Numbered from the stretch's first letter, positions 10,299 through 17,363 are shown. The stretch is DNA of 54,299 bases from Pseudomonadota bacterium (GCA_021848545.1 JAJZUL010000020.1:1-54299); one strand, 5' to 3'. Notes: generated by a model from the letters alone, not told the origin. Translations and numbers: made by a program.

Positions 10299-11359
10299 AT
10301 TTGGAACCCCGCTTCGACAAGGTTTTGGCGCGGTATGACGAAGTGCGCGACCTTCTGGCGTCCGGCGAGGGGGGCGATGCTCAGACCTTTGCGCGCCTGT
10401 CGAAGGAATTTTCCGAATTGGAGCCGGTGGCCGAGGCGGTACGGGCCTTCCGCAAGGCGCGCGCCGAGATGGAGGACAGCCGGGCGCTGATGGCCGATCC
10501 CGATATGCGGGACCTGGCCGAAGAGGACTAGTACCGGCTGAAGTAAGCGGTGCCGGCCTTGGAGCGGGCGGTGCAGGTCCTGTTGCTGCCCAAGGACGAG
10601 GCCGACGAGCGGAACGCCATCCTGGAGGTGCGCGCCGGCACCGGCGGCGAAGAGGCGGCCCTGTTCGCCGAGGATCTGTTCCGCATGTACGAGCGCTACG
10701 CGGCCTTGAAGGGCTGGCGGTTCGAACTGCTCGATTCCAACGAAACCGGCATCGGCGGCCTGAAGGAGGCGGTGGCCTCGATCTCGGGGCGCGGCGTGTT
10801 CGCCCGGCTGAAGTTCGAATCCGGGGTTCATCGGGTGCAGCGGGTGCCGGCGACCGAGGCGGGAGGGCGCATCCACACCTCGGCGGCGACGGTCGCGGTG
10901 CTGCCCGAGGCCGAGGAAGTGGACGTGGCCATCGACGATCGCGATCTGCGCATCGACGTCTTCCGTTCGCAGGGCGCCGGCGGCCAGCACGTCAACACCA
11001 CCGATTCGGCGGTGCGCATCACCCATCTGCCCAGCGGCATCGTGGTGAGCTGCCAGGACGAGAAAAGCCAGCACAAGAACAAGGCCAAGGCGATGAAGGT
11101 CCTGCGCGCCCGCCTGTACGAACAGCAGCGCGCCGCCGCCGACGCGGCCAGGGCGGCGGACCGCAAATCCCAGGTGGGATCGGGCGACCGCTCCGAGCGC
11201 ATCCGCACCTATAATTTCCCGCAGGGGCGGGTCACCGACCACCGCATCAATCTGACCCTGTACAAGATCGAGGAGATCCTGCGCGGCGAGGCCCTGGACG
11301 AGGTGGTGGAAGCGTTGATCGCCGCCGACGAGGCCCAACGTCTGGCGGAGATGGAGTGA
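10295..11359 (+). pseudogene. prfA: Peptide chain release factor 1, interrupted by two in-frame stops
   Basis: Read straight through, the frame gives 354 codons, the normal RF1 length, but codon 79 is TAG (10529-10531) and codon 84 is TAA (10544-10546). No frameshift is needed. Both sit in the helical domain 1, where relatives have sense residues (the second aligns with a conserved Glu in LKE). Everything else is intact: the RF1 stop-recognition tripeptide PAT in [11 protein letters not shown], the GGQ motif in [10 protein letters not shown], and the C-terminus. The start ATG overlaps the hemA stop and has GGAAGG upstream. A GTG at 10550, 3 nt after the TAA, could restart translation to give a 269-residue protein lacking domain 1. 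RF1 itself reads UAG and UAA. Options are a true pseudogene with a second prfA elsewhere, split or read-through expression, or sequence error. Confidence 0.9.
10529..10552 (+). other. Double stop (TAG, TAA) and possible GTG restart inside prfA
   Basis: The codons read GAC TAG TAC CGG CTG AAG TAA GCG GTG. Each stop differs from a Glu codon by one G-to-T change (GAG, GAA). No Shine-Dalgarno sequence stronger than GAAGTAAG precedes the GTG. The bases on both sides stay in one reading frame, so an indel error would not explain the interruption. Confidence 0.85.
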
Positions 11360-11438
11360 CGATGCCGGCCGGCATCCGGCGAGCATTGAGCGAGCGGCCA
11401 AGCGCACGGACGTGCGCGCCCGGCGAGGGCCGATCAAT

Positions 11439-12278
11439 ATGACTTCGGTCGGCGAAATCCTGGCCGAGGCGACCACCCGGTTGATGGCGGCCGGCGTGGC
11501 CGAGGCCCGGCTGGATGCCCGCCTGCTGGTGGGCGAGGCCTTGGGGATCAGCCGCGAATCGATGTTCGCCTTTCCGGAAAAGCCGGTGGACGCGGCCGCG
11601 GTGGCGCGGGTGCAGGCCCTGATCGATCGTCGCGCCGCCCGCGAGCCGGTCAGCCATATCCTCGGCCGCCGGGGATTCTGGACCCTCGATCTGGCGGTCG
11701 GCCCCGACATTCTGGCGCCGCGCCCCGACAGCGAAACCGTGATCGAGGCGGTGCTGGCGACGGCCCGCCCCGGTCCCATCCTCGATTTCGGCACCGGCAG
11801 CGGCTGCCTGTTGCTGGCCTTGCTGTCGGAATGGCCGGACGCCTGGGGCGTCGGCATCGATCGCAATCCCGGCGCGGCCAGGGTGGCGGCGGCCAATGCC
11901 GCCGCCTGCGGGCTGGGCGGGCGGGCCTTCTTCGTCGCCGGCGATTGGGGCCGCGCGCTGATCGGCCGCTTCGCGGTGATCGTCGCCAACCCGCCCTATA
12001 TTCCCACCGCCGACATCGCCGGCCTCGATCCGGAAGTGGCCCGCTACGAGCCGCGCCTGGCCCTGGACGGAGGGGCGGACGGGCTGGATTGTTACCGTCA
12101 TCTGTTGCCCGACATCGCCCGTCTGCTGGCGCCGGGCGGGGTGGCGGCGCTGGAGGTGGGCGCCGGTCAGGCGGGGGCGGTGGCCGGGCTTGCGGAACGG
12201 GCCGGGCTGCGGGTTACGGAGCGGCGCCGGGATCTGGCCGGTATCGAGCGCTGCGTGGTCGCGCAACACGGGGCATAA
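11439..12278 (+). CDS. prmC: Release factor glutamine-N5 methyltransferase
   Basis: 279 residues. It methylates the Gln of the GGQ motif of RF1 and RF2 with S-adenosylmethionine. An N-terminal helical domain (about 1-80) binds the factor; the SAM-binding Rossmann fold follows with DFGTGSGCLLLALL, and the catalytic NPPY motif in VIVANPPYIP. The ATG at 11439 follows GAGGG at good spacing. It is adjacent to prfA, as in most bacteria, so the methyltransferase remains intact beside an interrupted substrate gene. The 79-nt gap from prfA contains GCATTGAGCG and AAGCGCACGG words reminiscent of repeat family 1, possibly a degraded remnant. A large hairpin follows the stop. Confidence 0.94.
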   Translation: MTSVGEILAEATTRLMAAGVAEARLDARLLVGEALGISRESMFAFPEKPVDAAAVARVQALIDRRAAREPVSHILGRRGFWTLDLAVGPDILAPRPDSETVIEAVLATARPGPILDFGTGSGCLLLALLSEWPDAWGVGIDRNPGAARVAAANAAACGLGGRAFFVAGDWGRALIGRFAVIVANPPYIPTADIAGLDPEVARYEPRLALDGGADGLDCYRHLLPDIARLLAPGGVAALEVGAGQAGAVAGLAERAGLRVTERRRDLAGIERCVVAQHGA

Positions 12279-12282
12279 CGAA

Positions 12283-12338
12283 CCCGATCTCTTCACGGTT
12301 CCGGCGCCATCACCTCGCGGCCCCGTGAATAAATCGGG
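12283..12338. terminator. Bidirectional hairpin between prmC and the small ORF
   Basis: Nested inverted repeats: CCCGAT (12283-12288) pairs with ATCGGG (12333-12338) and TTCACGG (12292-12298) with CCGTGAA (12323-12329), giving two stacked helices around a GC-rich loop. It lies exactly between two convergent stops (prmC at 12278, small ORF at 12339). There is no clean T tract, so this is a structure-based call. Confidence 0.55.
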
Positions 12339-12491
12339 CTAATGATGGGAGCGGGCCATCAGCCTCAGCATCTTGATGTTGAGGATGGCGAAGCGGACGC
12401 ATTGCCACAGAACGGCCGTCCGCATCCTCCGGGTCAACCCGGTGGGCTCGGCGACATACGAGGCGGGGGTATAGGGAACGGTGTGGTTCAT
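12339..12491 (-). CDS. Small protein (50 aa) downstream of SQR-like gene
   Basis: A 50-residue frame, starting MNHTVPYTPASYVAEPTG and ending IKMLRLMARSHH, 59 nt after the SQR-like stop on the same strand. It has an N-terminal polar segment and a C-terminal amphipathic or membrane-associating helix (about residues 25-46, VLWQCVRFAILNIKML), and is basic overall. Its stop codon abuts the convergent hairpin at 12283-12338, so it fits as the last gene of an SQR operon. I do not recognise the family. The Shine-Dalgarno is poor (AGAGCC). A role as a membrane or quinone-side partner of the flavoprotein is a guess. Confidence 0.6.
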   Translation of the reverse strand: MNHTVPYTPASYVAEPTGLTRRMRTAVLWQCVRFAILNIKMLRLMARSHH

Positions 12492-12550
12492 CGAAGGCTC
12501 TGATTAAAGTTACATGTCCATTCGTCGTCGATCGCTCCGGCTGGGAGGGA

Positions 12551-14008
12551 TCAGTCCGGCAGCAGCCACCAGCCGGGCCGCAGCTTCGCCTGGTAGATAA
12601 AGGTGTGGTGGAGCAAAAGCTTCATCCAGTGCCCGGCCAGGCCGATCTCTCCGAACGTGAGGTCGAGGTCGCGCCCGCATTCGGGATACTTCGTATAGTC
12701 GGGAACGACCGGGAAAAGGGTCATGGTCACCGCCGTGCCGCGCAGCAGGTGCGAGCCCGTGGAGGCGACGCAGGCCGCGCCCATTTCCGCCATGGACGCC
12801 GTGTGGGTCGGCCGCTCGGCCCCCTCGATCATGTCGCGGATGCTGGCCGCCACCGCCTTGGCCATCGCCGCCGACGGCATGCCGGTTCTGGGGGGCGCCG
12901 GATTGATGGGGGTGCCGTTGGCGCTTTGCATCGGCTTGCTGATGAGATGGGGCGGCGCGAAGGCGATGCCGACCGCGAACAGGTTGGGATAGGCCGGGGA
13001 CTGGTACGTTTTGGGCCAGTCCGCCGCCGTCCATTGCTCGTAGGGCTTCGGGGCATAGACGGCGTCCACCTTCATGAAGCCGTTGGGGGCGAACAACTCG
13101 GCGGTGATGTCGCCGCCCGCCTGGTCGTAGGCCTTGAGCCCGACGCCCGAGAACGGCGGAATCAGCATGGCGAAGTCGAAGGCGAGTTCGTGAAAGCTGC
13201 CGTCCAACTGTTCGTAGCTGATCTTTCCCCCTTCAACCTTGGTCACGTGCGCCCGCGTGATCCACTCGATGTCCCGTTCGGCCATCAGGGATTCGGTGAA
13301 GATTTTGCCGTTGGTCACATAGCCGCCGCGGCAGATGTGAAATCCCCCCATGCCGAAGTCGCCAAGCTCGTATTCGTTGCTCAGCCACACCAGCCTGGCC
13401 TTGTCGCGGACGCCCGCCTCCCGCAGCACATGATCAACGTTATGGATGTACTCGAACGCGGCCCCCTGGCAGGTGCAGGTACCATGTCCCGTGCCGATGA
13501 CCACGGTCCGGCTTTCGCCGCGGCTGAGGTCGGCGATGAGCTCCTGCAGGCGATGGTTCGCCTCAAGGGCGTGCGCGGTCGTGCAAACGGAGACGGTATG
13601 GCCGTGGTCGGGGCCGAGACCGGGCGTGGCGGCGAAATTCAGCTTCGGGCCGGTGGCGTTGATAAGATAATCGTACGGGATTTCGGCCCGCTGCCCCGCC
13701 CGGCCGTCGTCGGTATATTCGATGGTGACGAAAGGACCGGCGCCCGCCGTGCCGCCCTGGGGATGAATGGACAGGGCGCGCGCCTGATGAAAAGCGACGC
13801 GGGTCTTTCGGTAAACGTCCGCCAGGTCGAAGGATACGTCGTCCTTCCCCATTTGGCCGACGCCGACCCAGATGTTGGAGGGAATCCACTCCCACTTCGC
13901 ATTCGGCGACACGACGACGATCTCATGTCGCCCGCCGATCCAGCGATCAAGGTGACGGGCCGCGGTATGTCCAGCAATTCCGGCACCAAGAATAACAATC
14001 CGACTCAT
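12551..14008 (-). CDS. Sulfide:quinone oxidoreductase-like FAD flavoprotein
   Basis: 485 residues from the ATG at 14008 (MSRIVILGAGIAGHTAARHL), with GGAG upstream. This is the NDH-2/SQR superfamily: an N-terminal FAD dinucleotide fold (residues 3-20), a second nucleotide-binding fold around VVIGTGHGTCTCQG, and a C-terminal membrane-binding part rich in Trp, Leu and His (HWMKLLLHHTFIYQAK). Candidate redox cysteines are 142, 178, 180 and 226; SQR proper needs a Cys pair for persulfide chemistry, and the 178/226 pair is the likely one. The predicted role is sulfide or (poly)sulfide oxidation into the quinone pool at the cytoplasmic membrane. A related flavocytochrome-like function cannot be excluded. 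It lies downstream of tetR on the same strand but 377 bp away, and is followed by the small ORF. Confidence 0.85.
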   Translation of the reverse strand: MSRIVILGAGIAGHTAARHLDRWIGGRHEIVVVSPNAKWEWIPSNIWVGVGQMGKDDVSFDLADVYRKTRVAFHQARALSIHPQGGTAGAGPFVTIEYTDDGRAGQRAEIPYDYLINATGPKLNFAATPGLGPDHGHTVSVCTTAHALEANHRLQELIADLSRGESRTVVIGTGHGTCTCQGAAFEYIHNVDHVLREAGVRDKARLVWLSNEYELGDFGMGGFHICRGGYVTNGKIFTESLMAERDIEWITRAHVTKVEGGKISYEQLDGSFHELAFDFAMLIPPFSGVGLKAYDQAGGDITAELFAPNGFMKVDAVYAPKPYEQWTAADWPKTYQSPAYPNLFAVGIAFAPPHLISKPMQSANGTPINPAPPRTGMPSAAMAKAVAASIRDMIEGAERPTHTASMAEMGAACVASTGSHLLRGTAVTMTLFPVVPDYTKYPECGRDLDLTFGEIGLAGHWMKLLLHHTFIYQAKLRPGWWLLPD

Positions 14009-14191
14009 TGCGGAGGCTCCACCATATTGCCCGGCTGCCCTTTTGACAGCCGTGGACCCCCTCCAAGCGGCGCGGACAATAGCGGGCTTCCTTGTCGATG
14101 GAGGAGGCGACAGGGCATCCTTATACCGGATTACCCCCCATACATGGGAACCCTTCCCTGCCGATCGGATGCTCCGTTCGAGGGGGATCAC

Positions 14192-14263
14192 TGCTCGGTG
14201 GTCCGGGAATTCTGCGGCCACGGCATCGGCCAGGTGTTCCACGAACCGTCCAACGTCATGCAT
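14192..14263 (+). pseudogene. Methionine aminopeptidase remnant
   Basis: The plus strand encodes CSVVREFCGHGIGQVFHEPS then NVMH. This matches the highly conserved active-site stretch of type I methionine aminopeptidase (SVVR-FCGHGIG--FHE). Nothing recognisable as MetAP precedes it and the frame leaves the family right after it, so only about 24 codons remain. It is antisense to the neighbouring minus-strand genes. It is a relic, not an expressed enzyme. Confidence 0.75.
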
Positions 14264-14299
14264 TGCCGGGCGCTTGGCCGCGGCCTCAATGGCCGCTGG

Positions 14300-14338
14300 A
14301 TACGCGTTCCAGAAGTCAAAACATCCTGGAACGCGTAT
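14300..14338. repeat. Perfect 13-bp inverted repeat
   Basis: ATACGCGTTCCAG (14300-14312) and CTGGAACGCGTAT (14326-14338) are exact reverse complements around a 13-nt loop. Without a following T tract on either strand it is more a structural or protein-binding site than a standard terminator. The right arm resembles the sequence after the GCGGCC hairpin at 35546 (CTGGAACGCGCATAATTTAT), so it may belong to a second small repeat. Confidence 0.7.
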
Positions 14339-14385
14339 TATTCATAATTGCGGACCCGGCCATCCGGCGTCGGGATGGGTTTGGT

Positions 14386-15027
14386 TCAGGCCGGCCCGGC
14401 CGGGGCGTACAGCCTCAGAAAAGCCGCCGTGGCGTCGATCGCCCGCTGATTCAGGGCGGCCCCTGTCGGCCGTTCGACGACGCGCAGCAACAACCCCACC
14501 ATCAGATCTTCCCAAAGCAGCGCCGAAAACCGGCGGGCCATCTCCGCCGGGTCCCCCTCGACCAGTCCCGTCGCTTTTGCATGGGTGAACAGGCCGGTCA
14601 GGGCGTCGCGGGCCGCCGTCCTTCCCACATTCTCGAGGGTGCGGGCGACGTCCGGCGCGCGTTCGGCCTCGGCGATCGCCAGCCGGAACACCGATATGAC
14701 GGCGGGATCGGTGACTTCCCGAAGCAGGTGATGGCCGAACCGCTCCAATCCCTCGGCCAGCGTTCCGCGATCACGGGGCGGCGGAATGTCGCGCGGCCAT
14801 TTCAGCCGGGCCGCCCGCTCGGAAATGCAGGCGATAAGCATGTCTTCCTTTTTGCCCACCAAGGCATAGAGATCGCGTTTTGAAACCTTGGCGCGCGTGG
14901 CGATTTCCAGCGTGCCGGCTTGTGCGTATCCGCGATCCGCGAAGACGGCGAACGCGGCGTCAAGAATCCGCTGCCGCGCTTCGGGTCCGCCGGCTTGCTG
15001 AATGCCGCGTGTTGACGCCGATGCCAA
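14386..15027 (-). CDS. TetR/AcrR-family transcriptional regulator
   Basis: 213 residues from a TTG at 15027, preceded by the strong site GAGGAGGAGCGC. The N-terminal DNA-binding domain at about residues 17-63 (EARQRILDAAFAVFADRGY to SKRDLYALVGKKEDM) is a typical TetR helix-turn-helix; the rest is an all-helical ligand-binding and dimerisation domain. It is divergent from the NmrA-like gene at 15130, and the 102-bp intergenic space carries two copies of GGTACC-N4-GGTACC. It most likely represses itself and the divergent gene; the inducer is unknown. No ATG is available near the family start. Confidence 0.88.
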   Translation of the reverse strand: MASASTRGIQQAGGPEARQRILDAAFAVFADRGYAQAGTLEIATRAKVSKRDLYALVGKKEDMLIACISERAARLKWPRDIPPPRDRGTLAEGLERFGHHLLREVTDPAVISVFRLAIAEAERAPDVARTLENVGRTAARDALTGLFTHAKATGLVEGDPAEMARRFSALLWEDLMVGLLLRVVERPTGAALNQRAIDATAAFLRLYAPAGPA

Positions 15028-15042
15028 TGCGCTCCTCCTCGG

Positions 15043-15072
15043 TTGACGCGGTACCCGTCGGTACCATACACT
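15043..15072 (+). promoter_or_regulatory. Promoter of NmrA-like gene (-35/-10)
   Basis: TTGACG (15043-15048) and TACACT (15067-15072) are separated by 18 bp. The spacer holds the whole first GGTACC operator, a standard arrangement for repression by blocking RNA polymerase. Confidence 0.5.
15050..15065. promoter_or_regulatory. TetR operator 1 (GGTACC-N4-GGTACC)
   Basis: GGTACC CGTC GGTACC. Each half-site is itself palindromic and is repeated with a 10-bp period, so both halves face the same side of the helix. The second identical arrangement is centred 33 bp away (about three helical turns). Confidence 0.7.
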
Positions 15073-15082
15073 CGGTTCGTAA

Positions 15083-15098
15083 GGTACCGAATGGTACC
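15083..15098. promoter_or_regulatory. TetR operator 2 (GGTACC-N4-GGTACC)
   Basis: GGTACC GAAT GGTACC, identical in layout to operator 1 but with a different 4-bp core. That shows the GGTACC halves are what is conserved. It lies just downstream of the predicted transcription start and before the ribosome binding site AGAGG. Confidence 0.7.
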
Positions 15099-15129
15099 GT
15101 CCTTGGGCGGCACTGAAAAGAGGTTGGCC

Positions 15130-16050
15130 ATGTCGCGGGCATGCATCCTGGTAACCGGGGCGGCGGGTGGAACGCAGGGCGGAACGGGCCGTCTGGTCGC
15201 GGAAACGCTGTTGCGGCAGGGGCGGCATGTCCGGGCCTTTGTTCGTCGACGGGACCAAAGGTCGGAGGGTCTGGAAAGGCTCGGCGCGGAGGTGTTCGTG
15301 GGAGACTTGTTGGACTTCCGGTCCGTGCGCGACGCCAGCGCCGGGGTCGGCGCGGTCTATTTCGCCTATCCCGTTCAGGCGGGGCTGCCGGAAGCCACCG
15401 CGAACATGGCCGTGGCCGCGCGCGAGGCCGGTGTCGAACGGCTCGTCAATCTGGTGATGCTTACTTCCGCCCCGGATGCCCCGACGCCGCGAATGCGCTT
15501 GAACCATCTGTCCGAACAGGTCCTGGACTGGGCCGATATCGGCGCCGTCCATATCAGGGCCGCGGTGTTTTACGAGAATCTCTACGGGTTGGTTCGCGCA
15601 ACCGTCGCCGGGGCCGACGTCGTCCGGCTGCCCTGGGGCGACGATTCCACGATCGTACCCCTGGTCGGGGCCGAAGACGTGGCCCGGGTCGCCGCCGGAT
15701 TGCTGGTCGCCCGCGACCTTCCGCCCGGCTCCCGGCATCCCATGGTGGCCGCCGCCCCGGCGCTGCGCGACATCGTGGCAACCTTCTCCCGCGTGTTGGC
15801 CAGGGACATCCGCTACGAAAATCTCTCGGACGAGGCTTGGCGGCAATGGGCGCGGGACGACGGCATCAATGACCACGCGGTGGACCATCTTTCCCACCTT
15901 TGGCGCTTTCTGCGGACGCAGCCGGCCGCCGCCAGCGCCCGCCGGTTTCAGACCAGCGCCGAAACCTGGGAGCGATTCGGTCGGCCTGATCCGGTCACAT
16001 TCGAAGATTTCCTGATCGGGCGGCGTGAAACCATGGCGGGGAACCTTTGA
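15130..16050 (+). CDS. NmrA-like / atypical SDR NAD(P)-binding protein
   Basis: 306 residues from the ATG at 15130 (AGAGG upstream). The N-terminus MSRACILVTGAAGGTQGGTG is a glycine-rich NAD(P)-binding loop, followed by RRRDQ at the strand-2 end (a basic patch that usually selects NADP) and a Rossmann fold. The C-terminal part resembles NmrA-like and NAD(P)H:quinone oxidoreductase-2-like proteins, many of which lack the SDR catalytic Tyr-Lys pair; I see no YxxxK here. It may act as a redox sensor or reductase. It is controlled by the divergent TetR. A membrane protein gene follows 100 nt downstream on the same strand. Confidence 0.82.
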   Translation: MSRACILVTGAAGGTQGGTGRLVAETLLRQGRHVRAFVRRRDQRSEGLERLGAEVFVGDLLDFRSVRDASAGVGAVYFAYPVQAGLPEATANMAVAAREAGVERLVNLVMLTSAPDAPTPRMRLNHLSEQVLDWADIGAVHIRAAVFYENLYGLVRATVAGADVVRLPWGDDSTIVPLVGAEDVARVAAGLLVARDLPPGSRHPMVAAAPALRDIVATFSRVLARDIRYENLSDEAWRQWARDDGINDHAVDHLSHLWRFLRTQPAAASARRFQTSAETWERFGRPDPVTFEDFLIGRRETMAGNL

Positions 16051-16150
16051 CAAACGGTTCGCGCATGAAACGGCGCTCGCCCGTGATGGCGATGGGACGC
16101 CGCGATGCTCAAGACACGAATTCCGTTATTCGAGCGGTGGTGAGGGTGCG

Positions 16151-16627
16151 ATGATCATGCGTATGGTGTTCGGGTTGAGCGTCCTGTCGGGCTTTCTGGC
16201 GTGGGGACTGGTCGCCGGGCTGTATGGCTGGCCCGCTTTGGCGTCCTTGCCGCCGAAAGCGGCTTTGATGGCCCTGATGGCGCCCCACATGTTCCGCTAT
16301 GTCGGCTTGAGCTTCCTTGTGCCCGGCGTCGTGTCCGACGACTTGCCGGCGGCCTTCGCCCGTCCCGCCGCATGGGGCGACATGATCGCGGCGCTTCTCG
16401 CCATCGTGGCGATGGTTTGGCTTGCCGCCGACGGGCCGGGAGCCGTCATCGCCGTCTGGGTTTTCAACATCTGGGGCACGCTCGATCTTCTGCACGCGAT
16501 GGTCCAGGGGCCGCGCCACCTGAACGCGGCAGGGCCGGGCGCTCTCGGCGCCGCGTTTTACATACCGACTTTTCTGGTGCCGGGACTGTTGATCGGTCAC
16601 GCCCTTATCTTTTGGCTGCTGCTGTAA
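16151..16627 (+). CDS. Hydrophobic membrane protein of unknown function
   Basis: 158 residues from the ATG at 16151, with GAGGG upstream. Four or five membrane segments are visible (about 6-28, 45-62, 76-93, 97-116 and 134-156), with a short polar loop around residues 63-75. It contains no motif I can tie to a transporter or enzyme. It follows the NmrA-like gene and is probably part of the same TetR-controlled unit. A GC-rich hairpin without T tract follows at 16643-16663. Confidence 0.75.
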   Translation: MIMRMVFGLSVLSGFLAWGLVAGLYGWPALASLPPKAALMALMAPHMFRYVGLSFLVPGVVSDDLPAAFARPAAWGDMIAALLAIVAMVWLAADGPGAVIAVWVFNIWGTLDLLHAMVQGPRHLNAAGPGALGAAFYIPTFLVPGLLIGHALIFWLLL

Positions 16628-16955
16628 ACGGCGTGATGCCCGGCCCGGCCACGCCGTGGCCGGGGTGGTTCGGCGCGGCGGTTGGCGCCGGTCCGGCTTC
16701 TCAAAAAAAGATGTTGGAAAGACGCGGGTTAGCGACTACGGTGACGAACGTCCGGCGCTGCCATAGTCGGGGATGCGTCGAGCTTTCGGCTCCGCCATCC
16801 CGCCAGCGCCGACCTGTTCCCTCCATCGCCATGCGTCAGCATGGATGCGGTTGTTGCCGGACCTTCGGCGTATCGAAATCGATACACTCACGGGGTCACA
16901 GGGATGGCGGGTGACGGGAACGACCCAGAGACAGTCACACAAGAAGGTAGGACCC
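16628..16955 (+). other. 328-bp gap: hairpin and DUF4167 leader
   Basis: No gene is seen. CCCGGCCA-CGCCG-TGGCCGGG (16643-16663) is a likely terminator-type hairpin for the membrane protein gene. A perfect 16-bp palindrome GTATCGAAATCGATAC lies at 16870-16885 in the DUF4167 leader and may bind a regulator. I could not place a confident -35/-10 pair. Confidence 0.5.
16870..16885. promoter_or_regulatory. 16-bp palindrome upstream of DUF4167 gene
   Basis: GTATCGAAATCGATAC has perfect 7-bp arms with a 2-bp centre, 70 bp before the predicted GTG start. It is a candidate operator; the cognate regulator is unknown. Confidence 0.45.
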
Positions 16956-17354
16956 GTGAATCATCCGAAGCAACGCACCCGTGGACGCGGCAATACCAAT
17001 CTCGGCGGCAAAAGCCGTCCGTTCAGCGGTGGCGGCGGACGCAATCAGGTTTTCGATTCCAACGGCCCCGAGGGCCGCATTCGCGGCAACGCCCATCAGG
17101 TGATGGAACGCTATCTGGCGATGGCCCGCGACGCTTCGTCCCAGGGGGACCGGGTCAGCGCCGAAAACTACTATCAGCATGCCGAGCATTATTTCCGGCT
17201 GCTCAACGCCTATAACCAGAACAACGGCCAGCGCCGTCCGCAATCGACGTCGACCCCCGCCGAGGATTCGGTCGAAGGCGGCGAGGGCGACGAGGACGGC
17301 GACGGCGAGTCCGAACTGGCCGCCGATGAAATGGCGGAGCCGGTGGGGGCGTAA
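16956..17354 (+). CDS. DUF4167 protein
   Basis: 132 residues from the GTG at 16956, which has AAGGTAGGAC upstream. The basic, Gly/Arg/Asn-rich N-terminus (VNHPKQRTRGRGNTN) looks like an RNA-binding tail. A conserved DUF4167 core follows: FDSNGPEGRIRGNAHQVMER, then a tyrosine-rich helix pair with NYYQHAEHYFRLLNAY. The C-terminal end is acidic. The family is widespread in alphaproteobacteria and is usually found between prmC and clpB; here about 4.7 kb separates it from prmC and 8.4 kb from clpB. The function is not established; an RNA-associated role is inference. It converges on the hcp-associated reductase with only 9 bp between stops. Confidence 0.88.
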   Translation: MNHPKQRTRGRGNTNLGGKSRPFSGGGGRNQVFDSNGPEGRIRGNAHQVMERYLAMARDASSQGDRVSAENYYQHAEHYFRLLNAYNQNNGQRRPQSTSTPAEDSVEGGEGDEDGDGESELAADEMAEPVGA

Positions 17355-17359
17355 CCCCC
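17345..17359. terminator. Short hairpin between convergent stops
   Basis: GGGGG-CGTAA-CCCCC spans the DUF4167 stop codon and precedes the reductase stop on the other strand. It is short and lacks a T tract, so it is a weak call. Confidence 0.3.
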
Positions 17360-17363
17360 CCCG

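Larger units (their letters stand above)
14009..14385. other. 377-bp gap with map remnant and hairpins
   Basis: No intact gene lies between the tetR stop and the SQR-like start. It holds a piece of methionine aminopeptidase (14192-14263), a GCGGCC-TCAAT-GGCCGC hairpin (14280-14296) also found at 35546-35562, and a perfect 13-bp inverted repeat (14300-14338). The mixture of relics suggests an insertion or rearrangement junction. Confidence 0.6.

Noticed and set aside
10529-10546. Stop codon reassignment (TAG or TAA as sense)
   Set aside because: Several genes in the window end naturally at TAG (ispG, hisS, clpB) and TAA (rodZ-like, prmC, trmJ, ferredoxin), with no extension expected.
10295-11359. 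prfA broken by a frameshift
   Set aside because: Both parts are in the same reading frame; only the two stop codons interrupt it.
11360-11438. Fifth copy of repeat family 1 between prfA and prmC
   Set aside because: It shares only short words (GCATTGAGCG, AAGCGCA) without the conserved ends; at most a decayed remnant.
14043-14588. A gene across the map remnant
   Set aside because: The open frames there do not preserve the MetAP frame beyond about 24 codons and have no other family support.
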